Notes: generated from the sequence alone by a model not told the origin. DNA of 64,000 nucleotides from Legionella sp. (GCA_013911415.1 JACETI010000001.1:372001-436000); one strand, 5' to 3'; counted from the stretch's first letter, positions 49,181 through 58,347 are shown. Numbers and translations are program-made.

Positions 49181-50764
49181 TTATAATATAAAAGTGTCTG
49201 CAGCGTTTTCCTCTGAAAGCTCCATCTTCGGAAAAGTAGTAGTGCCACCAAAAGTGCATTCCCGACTATTCTTTCCTATTTGAAACACTAAGGGCTTAGC
49301 TTTGTTGATATCTTCCGCGAAATAACGATCCTCATCCCAAAATAAAATCTGTGCTCTGACAAGCGCATGAATTTCATTAAGTTTCACTGAAGTTTTTAAA
49401 GGATGACGTAAGTCGATGCCCTGGCATGCAGCCAATAATTCGATTGAAAAAATATGGCTGACATTATCGATAATATCTTTTAAACGATAGGCTGCGAAAG
49501 TCGCCATACTCACGTGATCTTCTTGATTTGCGGAGGTCGGCAAGCTATCGATACTGGCAGGATGCGCAAATGTTTTGTTAGCACTCGCTAATGCAGCTGC
49601 GGTTACATGGGCAATCATGAACCCAGAATTTAAACCCGGATTTGGCGTTAAGAAAGCCGATAGCCCGCCGTTAAAATGTGGATCAACCAGTAAAGCAATC
49701 CGTCTTTCTGAAAGAGCACCGAGTTCTGATAAAGCAATGGCCAACAGATCGGCTGCTTGCGCAACATATTCAGCATGGAAATTTCCACCCGAATAAATTT
49801 TTCCTTCCTCTGCGAAAATCAAAGGATTATCGGTTACGGCGTTCGCTTCTCTAACTAAAATATTCTGCACATGTTTAAAATTATCAAGGCTTGCCCCAAC
49901 AACTTGCGGAATGCAGCGTAAACAGTAAGGGTCTTGAACGCGCGTACAATTTAGATGCGAGTGACGTATTTCACTATCTGCAAGGTATTCCTGCAATTGT
50001 CGCGCGATTTCTATTTGCCCACTTTGATTTCTAATGATATGGATAGCAGGAGTAAATGCAGTATCGCTGCCCGCAGCCGCATCTACGGTTAAAGCACTGA
50101 TTGCAATCGTTGCGGCGAGCAAATCTTGCGCTTGTAATAGGTGATAAAGTGCAATAGCGGTGGAGACCTGAGTCCCATTAATCAAAGCCAGTCCTTCTTT
50201 AGGTCCAAGTTCTAAAGCTGGTTGAGAGATAAGTGCTAATGCTTCTTTACCAGAGATAATTTTTCCTTGTACTCGGACAGTCCCTTCTCCGATAAGTGGT
50301 AAACATAAGTGAGATAATGGTGCTAAGTCCCCTGAAGCACCCACAGAACCTTTGCTGGGGATGCAAGGATAAATACCTTTATTAAAAAAGGTGATTAATG
50401 TTTCAATAATGATAGGACGGACACCTGAAAATCCTTGCGCTAATGCATTAATTTTTAATAATAAGATGAGACGAACAATTTCATCACTGAGTAATTCTCC
50501 GACCCCGGCCGCATGAGATAAGAGGATCCTTTTTTGCAAGCTTGCCAAATCTTTAGTGGATATAGGGGTATTCGCTAATAGCCCGAAGCCTGTGTTGATT
50601 CCATAGATTACTTCATTATTTTCAATAGCGGTTTGAATGAAGTCAGAGGAGCGTTTTATTGCTGACCAGCAACTTTTATCTAATTGTATTTTAAGAGGTT
50701 GTTCCACAGACTTTTGAATAATGTCGAGGGTTAAAGTTCCCGGTAAAAAATGTAATGCAGACAT
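49181..50764 (-). CDS. hutH: Histidine ammonia-lyase
   Basis: Deaminates histidine to urocanate and ammonia. The 527-aa protein contains the MIO-forming triad A143-S144-G145 in SVGASGDLAPLSH, with the other family marks INTGFGLL, NPLIFA and the glutamine-rich SANQEDHVSMATFAA region. Length is close to the usual 500-510 aa. hutU, hutI and hutG are not in the window, so either the pathway is split or only urocanate and ammonia are produced. An APC permease follows on the same strand. Confidence 0.95.
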   Translation of the reverse strand: MSALHFLPGTLTLDIIQKSVEQPLKIQLDKSCWSAIKRSSDFIQTAIENNEVIYGINTGFGLLANTPISTKDLASLQKRILLSHAAGVGELLSDEIVRLILLLKINALAQGFSGVRPIIIETLITFFNKGIYPCIPSKGSVGASGDLAPLSHLCLPLIGEGTVRVQGKIISGKEALALISQPALELGPKEGLALINGTQVSTAIALYHLLQAQDLLAATIAISALTVDAAAGSDTAFTPAIHIIRNQSGQIEIARQLQEYLADSEIRHSHLNCTRVQDPYCLRCIPQVVGASLDNFKHVQNILVREANAVTDNPLIFAEEGKIYSGGNFHAEYVAQAADLLAIALSELGALSERRIALLVDPHFNGGLSAFLTPNPGLNSGFMIAHVTAAALASANKTFAHPASIDSLPTSANQEDHVSMATFAAYRLKDIIDNVSHIFSIELLAACQGIDLRHPLKTSVKLNEIHALVRAQILFWDEDRYFAEDINKAKPLVFQIGKNSRECTFGGTTTFPKMELSEENAADTFIL

Positions 50765-50835
50765 TGTCAGTGGCCTTTAAAAATAAAAAAGTTGCGAAAA
50801 ATTTTAAGCAGGTTGCAAATATATGTAAAGGTAAA

Positions 50836-51516
50836 TTAAATGACACCCTGCAATTTATTCGTCGAAGGTAGCAAGAAACGTTGCGCAATATCCTTCGCAG
50901 CTAACTGCAGAGGATCAATAAACGGGGCAGAGGAATGCTGCAAAGCTACGCTAAATTCCGTACAGCCCAATACCACAGGGTTGCGCCATGCTAACTGTTC
51001 TAACTAGTCCAAGGATGGATTTTTCCCTTTCAAAATTTCATCAATAGCGTTTTCAGAGCGCTGATGTTCAATATATGTGCAAATTTTATCTATATTTTTT
51101 CCATGAAGATTAAATAACCGGGATATTTTGCTTGCAACGATTTGAATCTCTCTCGTTTCTTGCTGCAGAGCTTGATTGAGTAGGTTAAGAAGACTAACGA
51201 CACCGAATTCTTTGATATTTTCAACGCTTAGATAAGCATGTAACGTTTGGCAGGCAATGTAAATATAATCCGACTGTTTGCGTAAAAAAGATAATCCTTT
51301 AAGTAATTCTTTTGTAATAACAGGGCAAGAAAAATTACCATCAAGCATGTCAGAAAAGGGAAGATTTACAAGCGTTATGAAAGGGAAATCCCCATCTCGC
51401 CATGCTCCTTTTTCTTGAAGTAGAGCTATCACTCGCTGATAGAGTAGAGCGCCTGCCATGGGGCCGGCGCCAGATAATATGCCAAATCTTGGATAAGTTT
51501 TAATCATAATTAACAT
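50836..51516 (-). pseudogene. Aspartate/glutamate racemase family gene with in-frame amber stop
   Basis: The frame from ATG 51516 encodes FGILSGAGPMAGALLY and the first catalytic-Cys region ACQTLHAYL. It then stops at TAG 51004-51006. The same frame continues with no further stop for 55 codons, to TAA 50836-50838. It encodes the second catalytic motif VVLGCTEFSVALQ and a normal C-terminal helix. The joined length of about 226 aa fits the family (about 230). A single CAG-to-TAG change explains the break, so inactivation is recent, or the amber codon is read through. Without readthrough the second catalytic Cys is lost. Confidence 0.88.
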
Positions 51517-51665
51517 CTGATTTTACATACAATGGGGTTGCATTATCTTCTGCAGGAGCATAGCAAGTTTTTTCTATCAATATGATTAAAAAATAAAAAT
51601 TCTGCATTATTCAATACGATAATAATACACACTCTATTAAATATTCAAGCAATTAATAAGCTGTA

Positions 51666-51690
51666 AGAGATATTCGTTGAGAATATCTCT
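51666..51690. repeat. Perfect 10-bp inverted repeat
   Basis: AGAGATATTC and GAATATCTCT with a 5-base spacer form a perfect stem in the 235-bp gap between the isochorismatase-family gene and the racemase-family pseudogene. No T-run follows on either strand, so it may be an operator-like palindrome or RNA stem rather than a terminator. The rest of the gap is plain AT-rich sequence. Confidence 0.5.
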
Positions 51691-51751
51691 ATGTTGGTGA
51701 ATAAAAGTCTGTGATTAATTAAATTCTAATACTATCAATCACTTGGTGTTA

Positions 51752-52381
51752 TTAAGCGTTTTTTTGATTGAAGCTCGCATAACTGGTCATTAAGTTTCGA
51801 TAGTCGGGGATGTGGTTCGAAAATAGAGTACCGAGCCCTTCTACATCATTACGCCAATCTCGGTGTAATTCACAAGCTACGCCAAACCAAGTCATTAATT
51901 GTGCACCTGCAGCAACCATCCTTTCCCAAGCAGAATGACGTGTTAAATGATTAAAGGTGCCAGAGGCATCGGTGACGACAAAAACTTCATAACCCTCTTC
52001 CAATGCAGATAATGCGGGAAATGCAACGCATACTTCCGTTACAACGCCCGCGATAATCAATTGCTTACGGTTTGTTTTTTTTACTGCCTTTACAAACTCT
52101 GGATTATCCCAGGCATTGATTTGACCTGGGCGAGCAATGTAAGGGGCGTTGGAAAAAAGGTTTTTTAATTCGGGTATGAGAGGGCCGTTAGGTCCTTGTT
52201 CAAAACTAGTAGTTAAGATGGTGGGTAATTTGAAATATTGTGCGAGATCACCTAACGCTAAAATATTATTTTTAAATTGATCAGGTTCGATATCACGTAC
52301 AAGCGATAATAAACCGGCTTGATGATCAACTAATAATACCGCCGCATTTTCCTTATCTAAACGTACATAGGGCTGACTCAT
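51752..52381 (-). CDS. Isochorismatase-family cysteine hydrolase (YcaC-like)
   Basis: 209 aa from ATG 52381, chosen because AAGGAGTG lies 5-6 bp upstream; the longer frame from 52441 has none. The Asp of the catalytic triad is in AAVLLVDHQAGL near residue 17, and the Cys is in GVVTEVCVAFPALSALEEGY near residue 117. The likely Lys lies between them. The overall pattern matches the YcaC branch, whose physiological substrates are uncertain. It lacks a siderophore gene cluster, so a true isochorismatase role is unlikely. Confidence 0.88.
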   Translation of the reverse strand: MSQPYVRLDKENAAVLLVDHQAGLLSLVRDIEPDQFKNNILALGDLAQYFKLPTILTTSFEQGPNGPLIPELKNLFSNAPYIARPGQINAWDNPEFVKAVKKTNRKQLIIAGVVTEVCVAFPALSALEEGYEVFVVTDASGTFNHLTRHSAWERMVAAGAQLMTWFGVACELHRDWRNDVEGLGTLFSNHIPDYRNLMTSYASFNQKNA

Positions 52382-52545
52382 GGAACACTCCTTGTTAAGC
52401 AGTATTCTTCTGAATGTAGTATTAGGATGCTCTAACGTCAAATAGCATTAAAGGGCTGACAGAATATCGATTAGGCTCTTTATCTCGTATTGTGCTTTTT
52501 TGCTGTAACTTATACTCTATAGAAAAGGACGAACGACGGCCGCTC

Positions 52546-53316
52546 ATGAGAATAATTCATTTGATTTTATCCATTCTCGTTAGTGCAACCCTTACGATGT
52601 CGACGTCCTATTCTGAAGAAACCCCTTTAAAAGATGCACCTCCTTTAAAAATAGGCGTTGCACCTTTCAATCCTCCTTTTACCAGCCAAGGAGGAAATAA
52701 GGAATTATTCGGTTTCGATGTTTCAATGATGCAATTCATTTGCAAGGCGATACAACGTCAATGTGTGTTTATCACCATGCCTTTTCTTAATCTTTTGCCA
52801 GCTGTTAAAAATGGGGAAATTGATATTGCGGTCAGTGATATTACTGTTACGCCAGAACGTGCAGCGCTTGCTAACTTCTCTTTGCCTTACTTAAAGAGTG
52901 ATGTCAGATTTCTTGGGAGAACTGAATTAAGCACTCAACCATTTGATTTGGCGTTACTAAATAAAAGTAGCATCGGTATATTACAAGGTTCGGCATTTCG
53001 TCTGGTGCTAAAATCAGTCGGCGCTACCAATGCCAAAATAGTGGAGTATAACATTTACTCATCACTGATTGAGGCTTTAAGAGATGGTAAAATTAACCTT
53101 GCCTTGATTGATAATCCTTCAGCTATGTATTGGCAAACACAGACTTCTAATATTTTTAAAGCCCTAGGAACGCCTATCTCATTTGGCTATGGCTTTGCCA
53201 TTGCGGTAAACAAGCAAGATCCAAAACTGCTTGAAGCGATTAATAGGGCGTTGGTGTTGTATAAGCAAAGTCCAGAATATCAAAGAGATTACGACACTTA
53301 TATCGCTAGTTTTTAG
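52546..53316 (+). CDS. Periplasmic amino-acid-binding protein (SBP_bac_3 type)
   Basis: 256 aa from ATG 52546, with a signal peptide to about residue 23 (IIHLILSILVSATLTMSTSYS). The mature part shows the family-3 solute-binding pattern: LKIGVAPFNPPF, FGFDVSMMQFICKAI, GEIDIAVSDITVTPERA and FSLPYLKSD. This suits a polar amino acid such as arginine or glutamine. No ATPase or permease gene adjoins it, so it would have to serve a transporter encoded elsewhere, or act as a sensor or secreted binding protein. Confidence 0.9.
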   Translation: MRIIHLILSILVSATLTMSTSYSEETPLKDAPPLKIGVAPFNPPFTSQGGNKELFGFDVSMMQFICKAIQRQCVFITMPFLNLLPAVKNGEIDIAVSDITVTPERAALANFSLPYLKSDVRFLGRTELSTQPFDLALLNKSSIGILQGSAFRLVLKSVGATNAKIVEYNIYSSLIEALRDGKINLALIDNPSAMYWQTQTSNIFKALGTPISFGYGFAIAVNKQDPKLLEAINRALVLYKQSPEYQRDYDTYIASF

Positions 53317-53375
53317 TTTATGTCTGTGAAAATAGAACTTCTATGCCGCATAATACGGGAGCAGATTGAGTAGAA

Positions 53376-53439
53376 CGGCTAGATCACTCCAGCCGAAGCC
53401 TCTTCAGAACCGGACTTGCAGAACTATTGCATCCGGCTC
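53376..53439 (-). mobile_element. Group II intron domain V/VI relic
   Basis: On the minus strand, GAGCCGGA and TCCGGTTC (53439-53407) pair with the 2-nt AG bulge typical of domain V. They enclose a TGCA/TGCA upper stem and include the AGC triad. The upper loop is irregular instead of a clean GNRA. Just downstream, 53395-53376 forms an 8-bp stem capped by GUGA, suitable for a domain VI-like arm. No reverse-transcriptase frame or upstream domains follow in the adjacent sequence, so only the 3' tail of an intron remains. Confidence 0.55.
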
Positions 53440-53545
53440 CTCTTAGAAAATTCAATCTTAAAAAAGCTTTTATTCATCGGAATAATGCTTGTGCAGAAAT
53501 ACCTTGCGGCTAAAATAAGGCAAATATCCGTCTTCAGCGAGAAAA

Positions 53546-53562
53546 AATAATGTGACGATTCC
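53546..53562. repeat. 17-bp direct repeat, left copy
   Basis: AATAATGTGACGATTCC occurs here and again at 54307-54323, in the same orientation. The pair brackets the small secreted-protein gene and about 760 bp of sequence. Such an exact 17-mer within 1 kb is unlikely by chance. It could be a target-site duplication, an attachment-like repeat or the trace of a local duplication. Confidence 0.6.
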
Positions 53563-53590
53563 GGTGACTCAGGACGAGATTACTTTCTGA

Positions 53591-54082
53591 TTATTTGCTC
53601 ACATATATACTAGCATTACTGCTATCGCTGGAAGATGATTCTCCAGAAACAGTAGTATTAGCGGTTAAAGGGTAAGTTCCTACGTTAGAAAATGAAGATG
53701 TTAAATATAAGTTTGTATCATTGTAATACGAACCCCCTGAATTTACATTGTAGGATCTAGAATCATATATACAATTAATAGAGTTTGCGCACAACTTCAT
53801 CACAACATTGAACTGCTTTGTTTCCTTTGACGTATTCTGCATTGAAAATGAATAATGGGCGTTCATTTGTATATTTTGATAAATTTTCCCATAGAAAGAA
53901 CTCACTGATGCTCGAGCACTTGTTGAAGAAAAAAAAACATCGCTGCTATCCTCCACATGCCCTGAAGCATTTCCAGTTGTCCAAGTTTGATGCGAAATTA
54001 TCTCAACCCCAGGCGCAACCATTTCAGCACGAACATTTGTTATCGCCCCGAATAAAGCAAGTGATAGTATGATGTTTCTCAT
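53591..54082 (-). CDS. Small secreted orphan protein
   Basis: 163 aa from ATG 54082 (an ATG at 54094 would add four). A signal peptide covers about residues 1-19, ending in NVRA. The mature part is rich in Ser, Thr and Asn with predicted beta-strands. It has one close cysteine pair (LCANSINC) that could form a disulfide and ends in a Ser-rich run. I do not recognise a family. It is the only gene between two copies of a 17-bp direct repeat and next to an intron relic, suggesting insertion. Confidence 0.7.
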   Translation of the reverse strand: MRNIILSLALFGAITNVRAEMVAPGVEIISHQTWTTGNASGHVEDSSDVFFSSTSARASVSSFYGKIYQNIQMNAHYSFSMQNTSKETKQFNVVMKLCANSINCIYDSRSYNVNSGGSYYNDTNLYLTSSFSNVGTYPLTANTTVSGESSSSDSSNASIYVSK

Positions 54083-54125
54083 TAAATACTCCATTAATTA
54101 AGATTTGTAGAAAATACGATTTAAT

Positions 54126-54323
54126 TTACTTAGTGTCAATTCGAGAGCCAATTTTGTTGGGACTTAGAAACATAAAAACAAATATTAAAACTAGTAAGAC
54201 TAATTGGGGTGCAGCAATGATTGATAATAAATGGTGGAAATCGGTGAGCTTAGGAGAACGATAAAGCATAAAATAAAATTGAAATGATTGACAATATACG
54301 ACACCTAATAATGTGACGATTCC
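54126..54323 (-). pseudogene. Possible 3' remnant of a membrane-protein gene
   Basis: A 66-codon open stretch on the minus strand ends at TAA 54126 and encodes a hydrophobic tail (FHHLLSIIAAPQLVLLVLIF) with a polar end. It has no ribosome site or clear start; in-frame stops lie just upstream. It overlaps the right 17-bp repeat at its 5' edge. I read it as the end of a truncated membrane-protein gene; a small independent membrane protein starting at an internal ATG is the alternative. Confidence 0.35.
54307..54323. repeat. 17-bp direct repeat, right copy
   Basis: Exact second copy of AATAATGTGACGATTCC (first at 53546-53562). The remaining bases from 54324 to 54473 hold no convincing gene; a short minus-strand stretch AYQPVFKKF is broken by stops. 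Confidence 0.6.
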
Positions 54324-54473
54324 TATATAACGTATTTACAAACCCTCAAAACTTTTTAAATACTGGTTGATAAGCTCTGTCCGCTAGTGAAGAAAGAAGC
54401 TGCTATGCTTCATCGATGGTTTTCAAAGATTACGCCTAGTAATTCATTCTTTTATCATTTGTTAAGTCGGTTT

Positions 54474-55592
54474 CTAAATGTGATCGAGTAGAATTCTCAA
54501 CATTCGCCTTAAAGGTTCTGCAGCGCCCCAAAGTAGTTGATCCCCCACCGTTAACACAGAATAGATCGATTCTTTTTTGAATCCCATTTCTTTAAAGCGT
54601 CCAACGCCAATCTTTAAGGATCCTGACAGCGCCGCTGGTGTAAGCTGTTGAACACTCTCTTCTTTGGTATTGGGTATGTAACTTACCCAATCATGAGCGT
54701 TACGAGTCAAATTTGCGAACGTGGCCTCATCAATTCGTTCTTTTAATTTAAAAGTAATGGCGGCACTGTGGCATCGAAATACGCCGACGCGGATGCAAAG
54801 GCCATTGATGGGGATAGTTTTGGGAGGTAGACCCAAGATTTTATTGGCTTCAAGCTCTGCTTTTAGTTCTTCTTGACTATGGCCATTGTGTAATTCCTCC
54901 CCAATCCATGGGATCAGACTCCCCATCAACGGCGCACCTAGCGCCGTTTGTGGGAAATTGTCTTGTCGTAAGATAGAAGTTGCTTCATCGACTAATGATA
55001 ATATCGGTGTGGTAGAAATCTTTGTGGTGTCGTGTAAATGATCTTTTAAATAATTATTTTGCTCTATCAATTCACGTACTTGATTAGCGCCTGCGCCCGA
55101 GGCAGCTTGATAGGTCATTAGACTCATCCACTCTACCAACCCGGTTTTTAATAAGCCAGAAAGACCTAAGAGGCTTAGTGTAATCGAGCAATTGCCCCCC
55201 GTAAATAATTTGATCCCTCGTTGGCGAGCCTCATCAATTTCGCTGCGGTTAACTGGATCTAGGATAATGCAGGCATTTTCATCCATCCGTAATGCAGAGG
55301 AAGAGTCAATCCAATCACCTTGCCATCCTGCCATTCGTAATTTGGTATAAATCGACTTTGTGTATTCCCCACCTTGGCAGGTAATAATTATATCCATGGA
55401 AGAGAGAGCTTCGATGTCGTAAGCATCTTCCAAACGGAAAGAGCGTTGATCAATGGTAGGCCCGATGGCACCGACGTTCGAAGTGGTAAAAAAAGTAGGT
55501 TCGATGTGACGAAAATCTTGAGCCTCTTGCATTCGTTGCATTAAAACGGACCCTACCATTCCTCGCCATCCGATTAAACCTACTTGCTTCAT
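54474..55592 (-). CDS. asd: Aspartate-semialdehyde dehydrogenase
   Basis: Reduces aspartyl phosphate for lysine, diaminopimelate, threonine and methionine synthesis. The 372-aa length matches the Gram-negative type. The NADP-binding start VGLIGWRGMVGSVLMQRM, the catalytic Cys in GGNCSITL near residue 135 and the QAASGAGANQVRELIEQ segment are typical. A perfect GGAGG lies 7 bp upstream of the ATG. No other lysine or threonine gene adjoins. Confidence 0.97.
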   Translation of the reverse strand: MKQVGLIGWRGMVGSVLMQRMQEAQDFRHIEPTFFTTSNVGAIGPTIDQRSFRLEDAYDIEALSSMDIIITCQGGEYTKSIYTKLRMAGWQGDWIDSSSALRMDENACIILDPVNRSEIDEARQRGIKLFTGGNCSITLSLLGLSGLLKTGLVEWMSLMTYQAASGAGANQVRELIEQNNYLKDHLHDTTKISTTPILSLVDEATSILRQDNFPQTALGAPLMGSLIPWIGEELHNGHSQEELKAELEANKILGLPPKTIPINGLCIRVGVFRCHSAAITFKLKERIDEATFANLTRNAHDWVSYIPNTKEESVQQLTPAALSGSLKIGVGRFKEMGFKKESIYSVLTVGDQLLWGAAEPLRRMLRILLDHI

Positions 55593-55652
55593 ACTTAGCC
55601 TCCGAAATCTCTTCCTAAAAGAGATATTTCATCTGTATTTATTTAAGATCAC

Positions 55653-56501
55653 TTACGGTTGTCTTGTGGCCATTTCTTGCAAGCGTCTAATTCTTTCTTG
55701 CGTGACAGGATGTGTCGAAAAAAGCTGCGCTAGCTTTTCACTGCTTAGTGGATTGACGATAAAAAGATGTGCAGTGGTAGGATGCGCTTCGGCCTGTTGA
55801 AATTGCCCTTCCTTACTGGCTAATTCAAGCTTTGCTAACGCACTCGCCAGCCATAAGGGGTGACCACATAATTGAGCACCACCTTCGTCTGCACCGTATT
55901 CGCGTGATCTGGAAACGGCCATTTGCACGAGTGAAGCAGCCATAGGGGCAACAAGCATCGTGACAATCCCCGCAATGGGGCTTGTTTTGCTTTCACCTTC
56001 ACCTCGATTTAAAGCAGAGGACCACATAGACATATTGGCAAGGCTACTAATAGCTCCAGCCAAGGTGGCAGCGATAGTACTCACTAAAGTATCTCTGTGA
56101 ATGATATGACACATTTCATGAGCAAGAACCCCTGTAAGCTCTTCATTACTTAATCGGCTAAGAATGCCTGAGGTGACGGCAACGGCTGCGTGTTGTGGAT
56201 CACGTCCGGTTGCGAACGCGTTCGGTGTAGGATTGTCTATAGAATACACTTTTGGCATTGGTATTTGTGCTTTTTTTGCTAAAGAAGAAATAATGCTATA
56301 AACCGGGTGATTTTCGTCGAGTGGGGTCGCGTTATACATTTTCAAAACGATGGTATCAGAAAACCAATACGCACCCACGTTCATAACAAGGGCAAAGATA
56401 AAGGCAATTAAAAGGCCTGAATTCCCACCCAACATTTTACCGATGATTAAAAAAATTGCTGTTAAGGCAGCCAAAAGCACAAATGTTTTTGCATTATTCA
56501 T
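55653..56501 (-). CDS. htpX: Membrane zinc metalloprotease HtpX
   Basis: Inner-membrane M48 protease that degrades damaged membrane proteins, partly overlapping with FtsH. From ATG 56501, with GAGG upstream, it is 282 aa; the frame from 56531 is an N-terminal overextension. Two N-terminal membrane helices (residues 5-45) precede HEMCHIIHRD (HExxH) near residue 130. Two further helices follow near 150-200, and the third zinc-ligand Glu is expected in SREYGADEGG. It follows PafA-like and precedes asd on the same strand. Confidence 0.95.
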   Translation of the reverse strand: MNNAKTFVLLAALTAIFLIIGKMLGGNSGLLIAFIFALVMNVGAYWFSDTIVLKMYNATPLDENHPVYSIISSLAKKAQIPMPKVYSIDNPTPNAFATGRDPQHAAVAVTSGILSRLSNEELTGVLAHEMCHIIHRDTLVSTIAATLAGAISSLANMSMWSSALNRGEGESKTSPIAGIVTMLVAPMAASLVQMAVSRSREYGADEGGAQLCGHPLWLASALAKLELASKEGQFQQAEAHPTTAHLFIVNPLSSEKLAQLFSTHPVTQERIRRLQEMATRQP

Positions 56502-56604
56502 GATTAACCTCGCTTCATCAATCGGCGTCACTTGCTATCCAATTGGCCGTGTAGGCTAGATGATGGCAGCCTGACTTCCCTTTCCCGCTATATTAAGTAT
56601 GGCA

Positions 56605-58347
56605 TTAATTTGAAAAATAAAGACCCGTTACCTCAGACAAAGGCGGATCCACCGCTGCTGAAGGTGCTTTAAGAGACAATATTGCTGCAAGGGTGGGAGC
56701 AATCGCAGTTACTTCCACCGGATTTAGAATATGTTGTGCTTTAAACTTGGGATGAAAGAAAATGAGTGGTACATACCGGTCGTATTGCCAGGGTGTACCA
56801 TGAATGACGCGTTTTTTTTGACTACTGGTCGACGAAGTATAGGGGAGGGGCACGACGTAAAGATCTCCACTGCGTGAAGGGAAAGCCATGTGATCAACCA
56901 AGGAACGAAGGCCTTGGGGCTGCGCACTTGTAAACGGTAATGCATAGAACTGAAAAACCCCCGGCTCGCCTTGTAAAACATCCGTTAAGTAGTCAGCGAC
57001 CTTTTTTACGGATAGTTTTTTTTGATGTATTCGCGCGTGATCTAAATAAATATAAGGTAGTGAAATCGCTTGAAGTGTTTGCTCTGCCAAGTCAAAACGA
57101 TCCTTAAGGACTCTCTGTATACGCTTTTTAAGTTGCTTAACGAAGGTATTTGGATAAGTCTGCATATGATGTGAAGAGATGTAAACCGGGGAGTCGCTGA
57201 CTCCATGATCGGCAGTCAGCACAATCAGCACCTTATCTAGACCGACCTCTTGATCCAAGGACTTGATAAAATCAGTTAAAGTCTTATCCAGCTGAAAAAG
57301 GTTTTCCTCTGACTCAAGGCTATTAGGCCCAAACTGATGTCCGATGGCATCCGTTGCCGAAAAGCTGATTGCCAAGTAGTCCGTTTGATCAGGGGTCTTA
57401 CCTAATTTTTCGGCCTTTAACAAATGCAATGCAAAATCAGCGGTTAAACGATCTGCCCAAGGTGTCATGGATAAGAATTTATAATAGTACGTGTCCTTCG
57501 GCGATCCCAGCGGATGGGGAAAAGTGCCTTTGAAAGCATCAAACCGATGTTCAAAGCAAGGTGTGTTCCGATGAAGGTAAGTATCTAACGGGGCATGTAG
57601 TTCCCAATTCTGATCCTTAGGAATGTAAGAACGATTCCACGTATGAACCCAGTCCGGATAACGGGAATAATAGTAGGGGCTCGTTATAAAACCTCCATTG
57701 ATTTTATCAAACCAAAAAGCCTTGCCGGCGTGGCCTCCTAACATAATCGCTCCACGATCTTTGAAGGAGACTGAGAAGGCTTTGCCTTTATGGGCTAAAA
57801 CGATCTCATCACTTATCGTTGAAGCTAAGAGGTGGATAGGGGTTGCAAGGTTGGAAGGAACGGGCGCGGTATCTGTTTTTTCACGAGATTGGAAGGTACC
57901 ATCATCGGTAACCAGCGGTGGGTTTGTCGGAAATTTAGGCGATCCCTGATGGCCTGTGTGCTGGGTAGGTTCTTCGACACAGTTAATAAAACGTTGCGTT
58001 TCCTTATCATACCAAGAATTTCCAACGATACCATGAAGGGACGGATAAGCTCCCGTTGCAATGCTGGCATGGCCTGCACAAGTAACTGTGTACGCGTGCC
58101 CATGATAAGCTTGGCGATAATCAAGCCCATGCCGATAGAGCAAGTTAAAGCCTTGTGTACCTAATTGATGACGATATTGTGCAAGGAGATCACCTCGCAA
58201 TTGATCCACGACTAACTGGACAATTAATTGTGGTGTCGGGACCTTGTCTACTGAAACCACGGATGGTTTGTTTTGACTCTGTGTCATCCCCCAAAAAAGG
58301 ATGCTAGTTAAGAGCGTTATAATCTTGGAAGAACGTTTATTGAACAT
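56605..58347 (-). CDS. Exported alkaline phosphatase-superfamily enzyme, PafA-like
   Basis: 580 aa with a signal peptide of about 24 residues (IITLLTSILFWGMTQS). The catalytic threonine nucleophile is expected in VTCAGHASIATGAYPSLHG, following the first metal-binding VVDQLRGD. SATDAIGHQFGPNS and TADHGVSDSP supply the other zinc ligands. This layout and size match calcium-independent PafA-type phosphomonoesterases of the type I phosphodiesterase/nucleotide pyrophosphatase superfamily. It probably releases phosphate from phosphoesters in the periplasm. It diverges from the DAHP synthase gene. Confidence 0.88.
   Translation of the reverse strand: MFNKRSSKIITLLTSILFWGMTQSQNKPSVVSVDKVPTPQLIVQLVVDQLRGDLLAQYRHQLGTQGFNLLYRHGLDYRQAYHGHAYTVTCAGHASIATGAYPSLHGIVGNSWYDKETQRFINCVEEPTQHTGHQGSPKFPTNPPLVTDDGTFQSREKTDTAPVPSNLATPIHLLASTISDEIVLAHKGKAFSVSFKDRGAIMLGGHAGKAFWFDKINGGFITSPYYYSRYPDWVHTWNRSYIPKDQNWELHAPLDTYLHRNTPCFEHRFDAFKGTFPHPLGSPKDTYYYKFLSMTPWADRLTADFALHLLKAEKLGKTPDQTDYLAISFSATDAIGHQFGPNSLESEENLFQLDKTLTDFIKSLDQEVGLDKVLIVLTADHGVSDSPVYISSHHMQTYPNTFVKQLKKRIQRVLKDRFDLAEQTLQAISLPYIYLDHARIHQKKLSVKKVADYLTDVLQGEPGVFQFYALPFTSAQPQGLRSLVDHMAFPSRSGDLYVVPLPYTSSTSSQKKRVIHGTPWQYDRYVPLIFFHPKFKAQHILNPVEVTAIAPTLAAILSLKAPSAAVDPPLSEVTGLYFSN

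Noticed and set aside
54324-54473. Transposase-like fragment (AYQPVFKKF) on the minus strand
   Set aside because: Too short, interrupted by stops and without family motifs.
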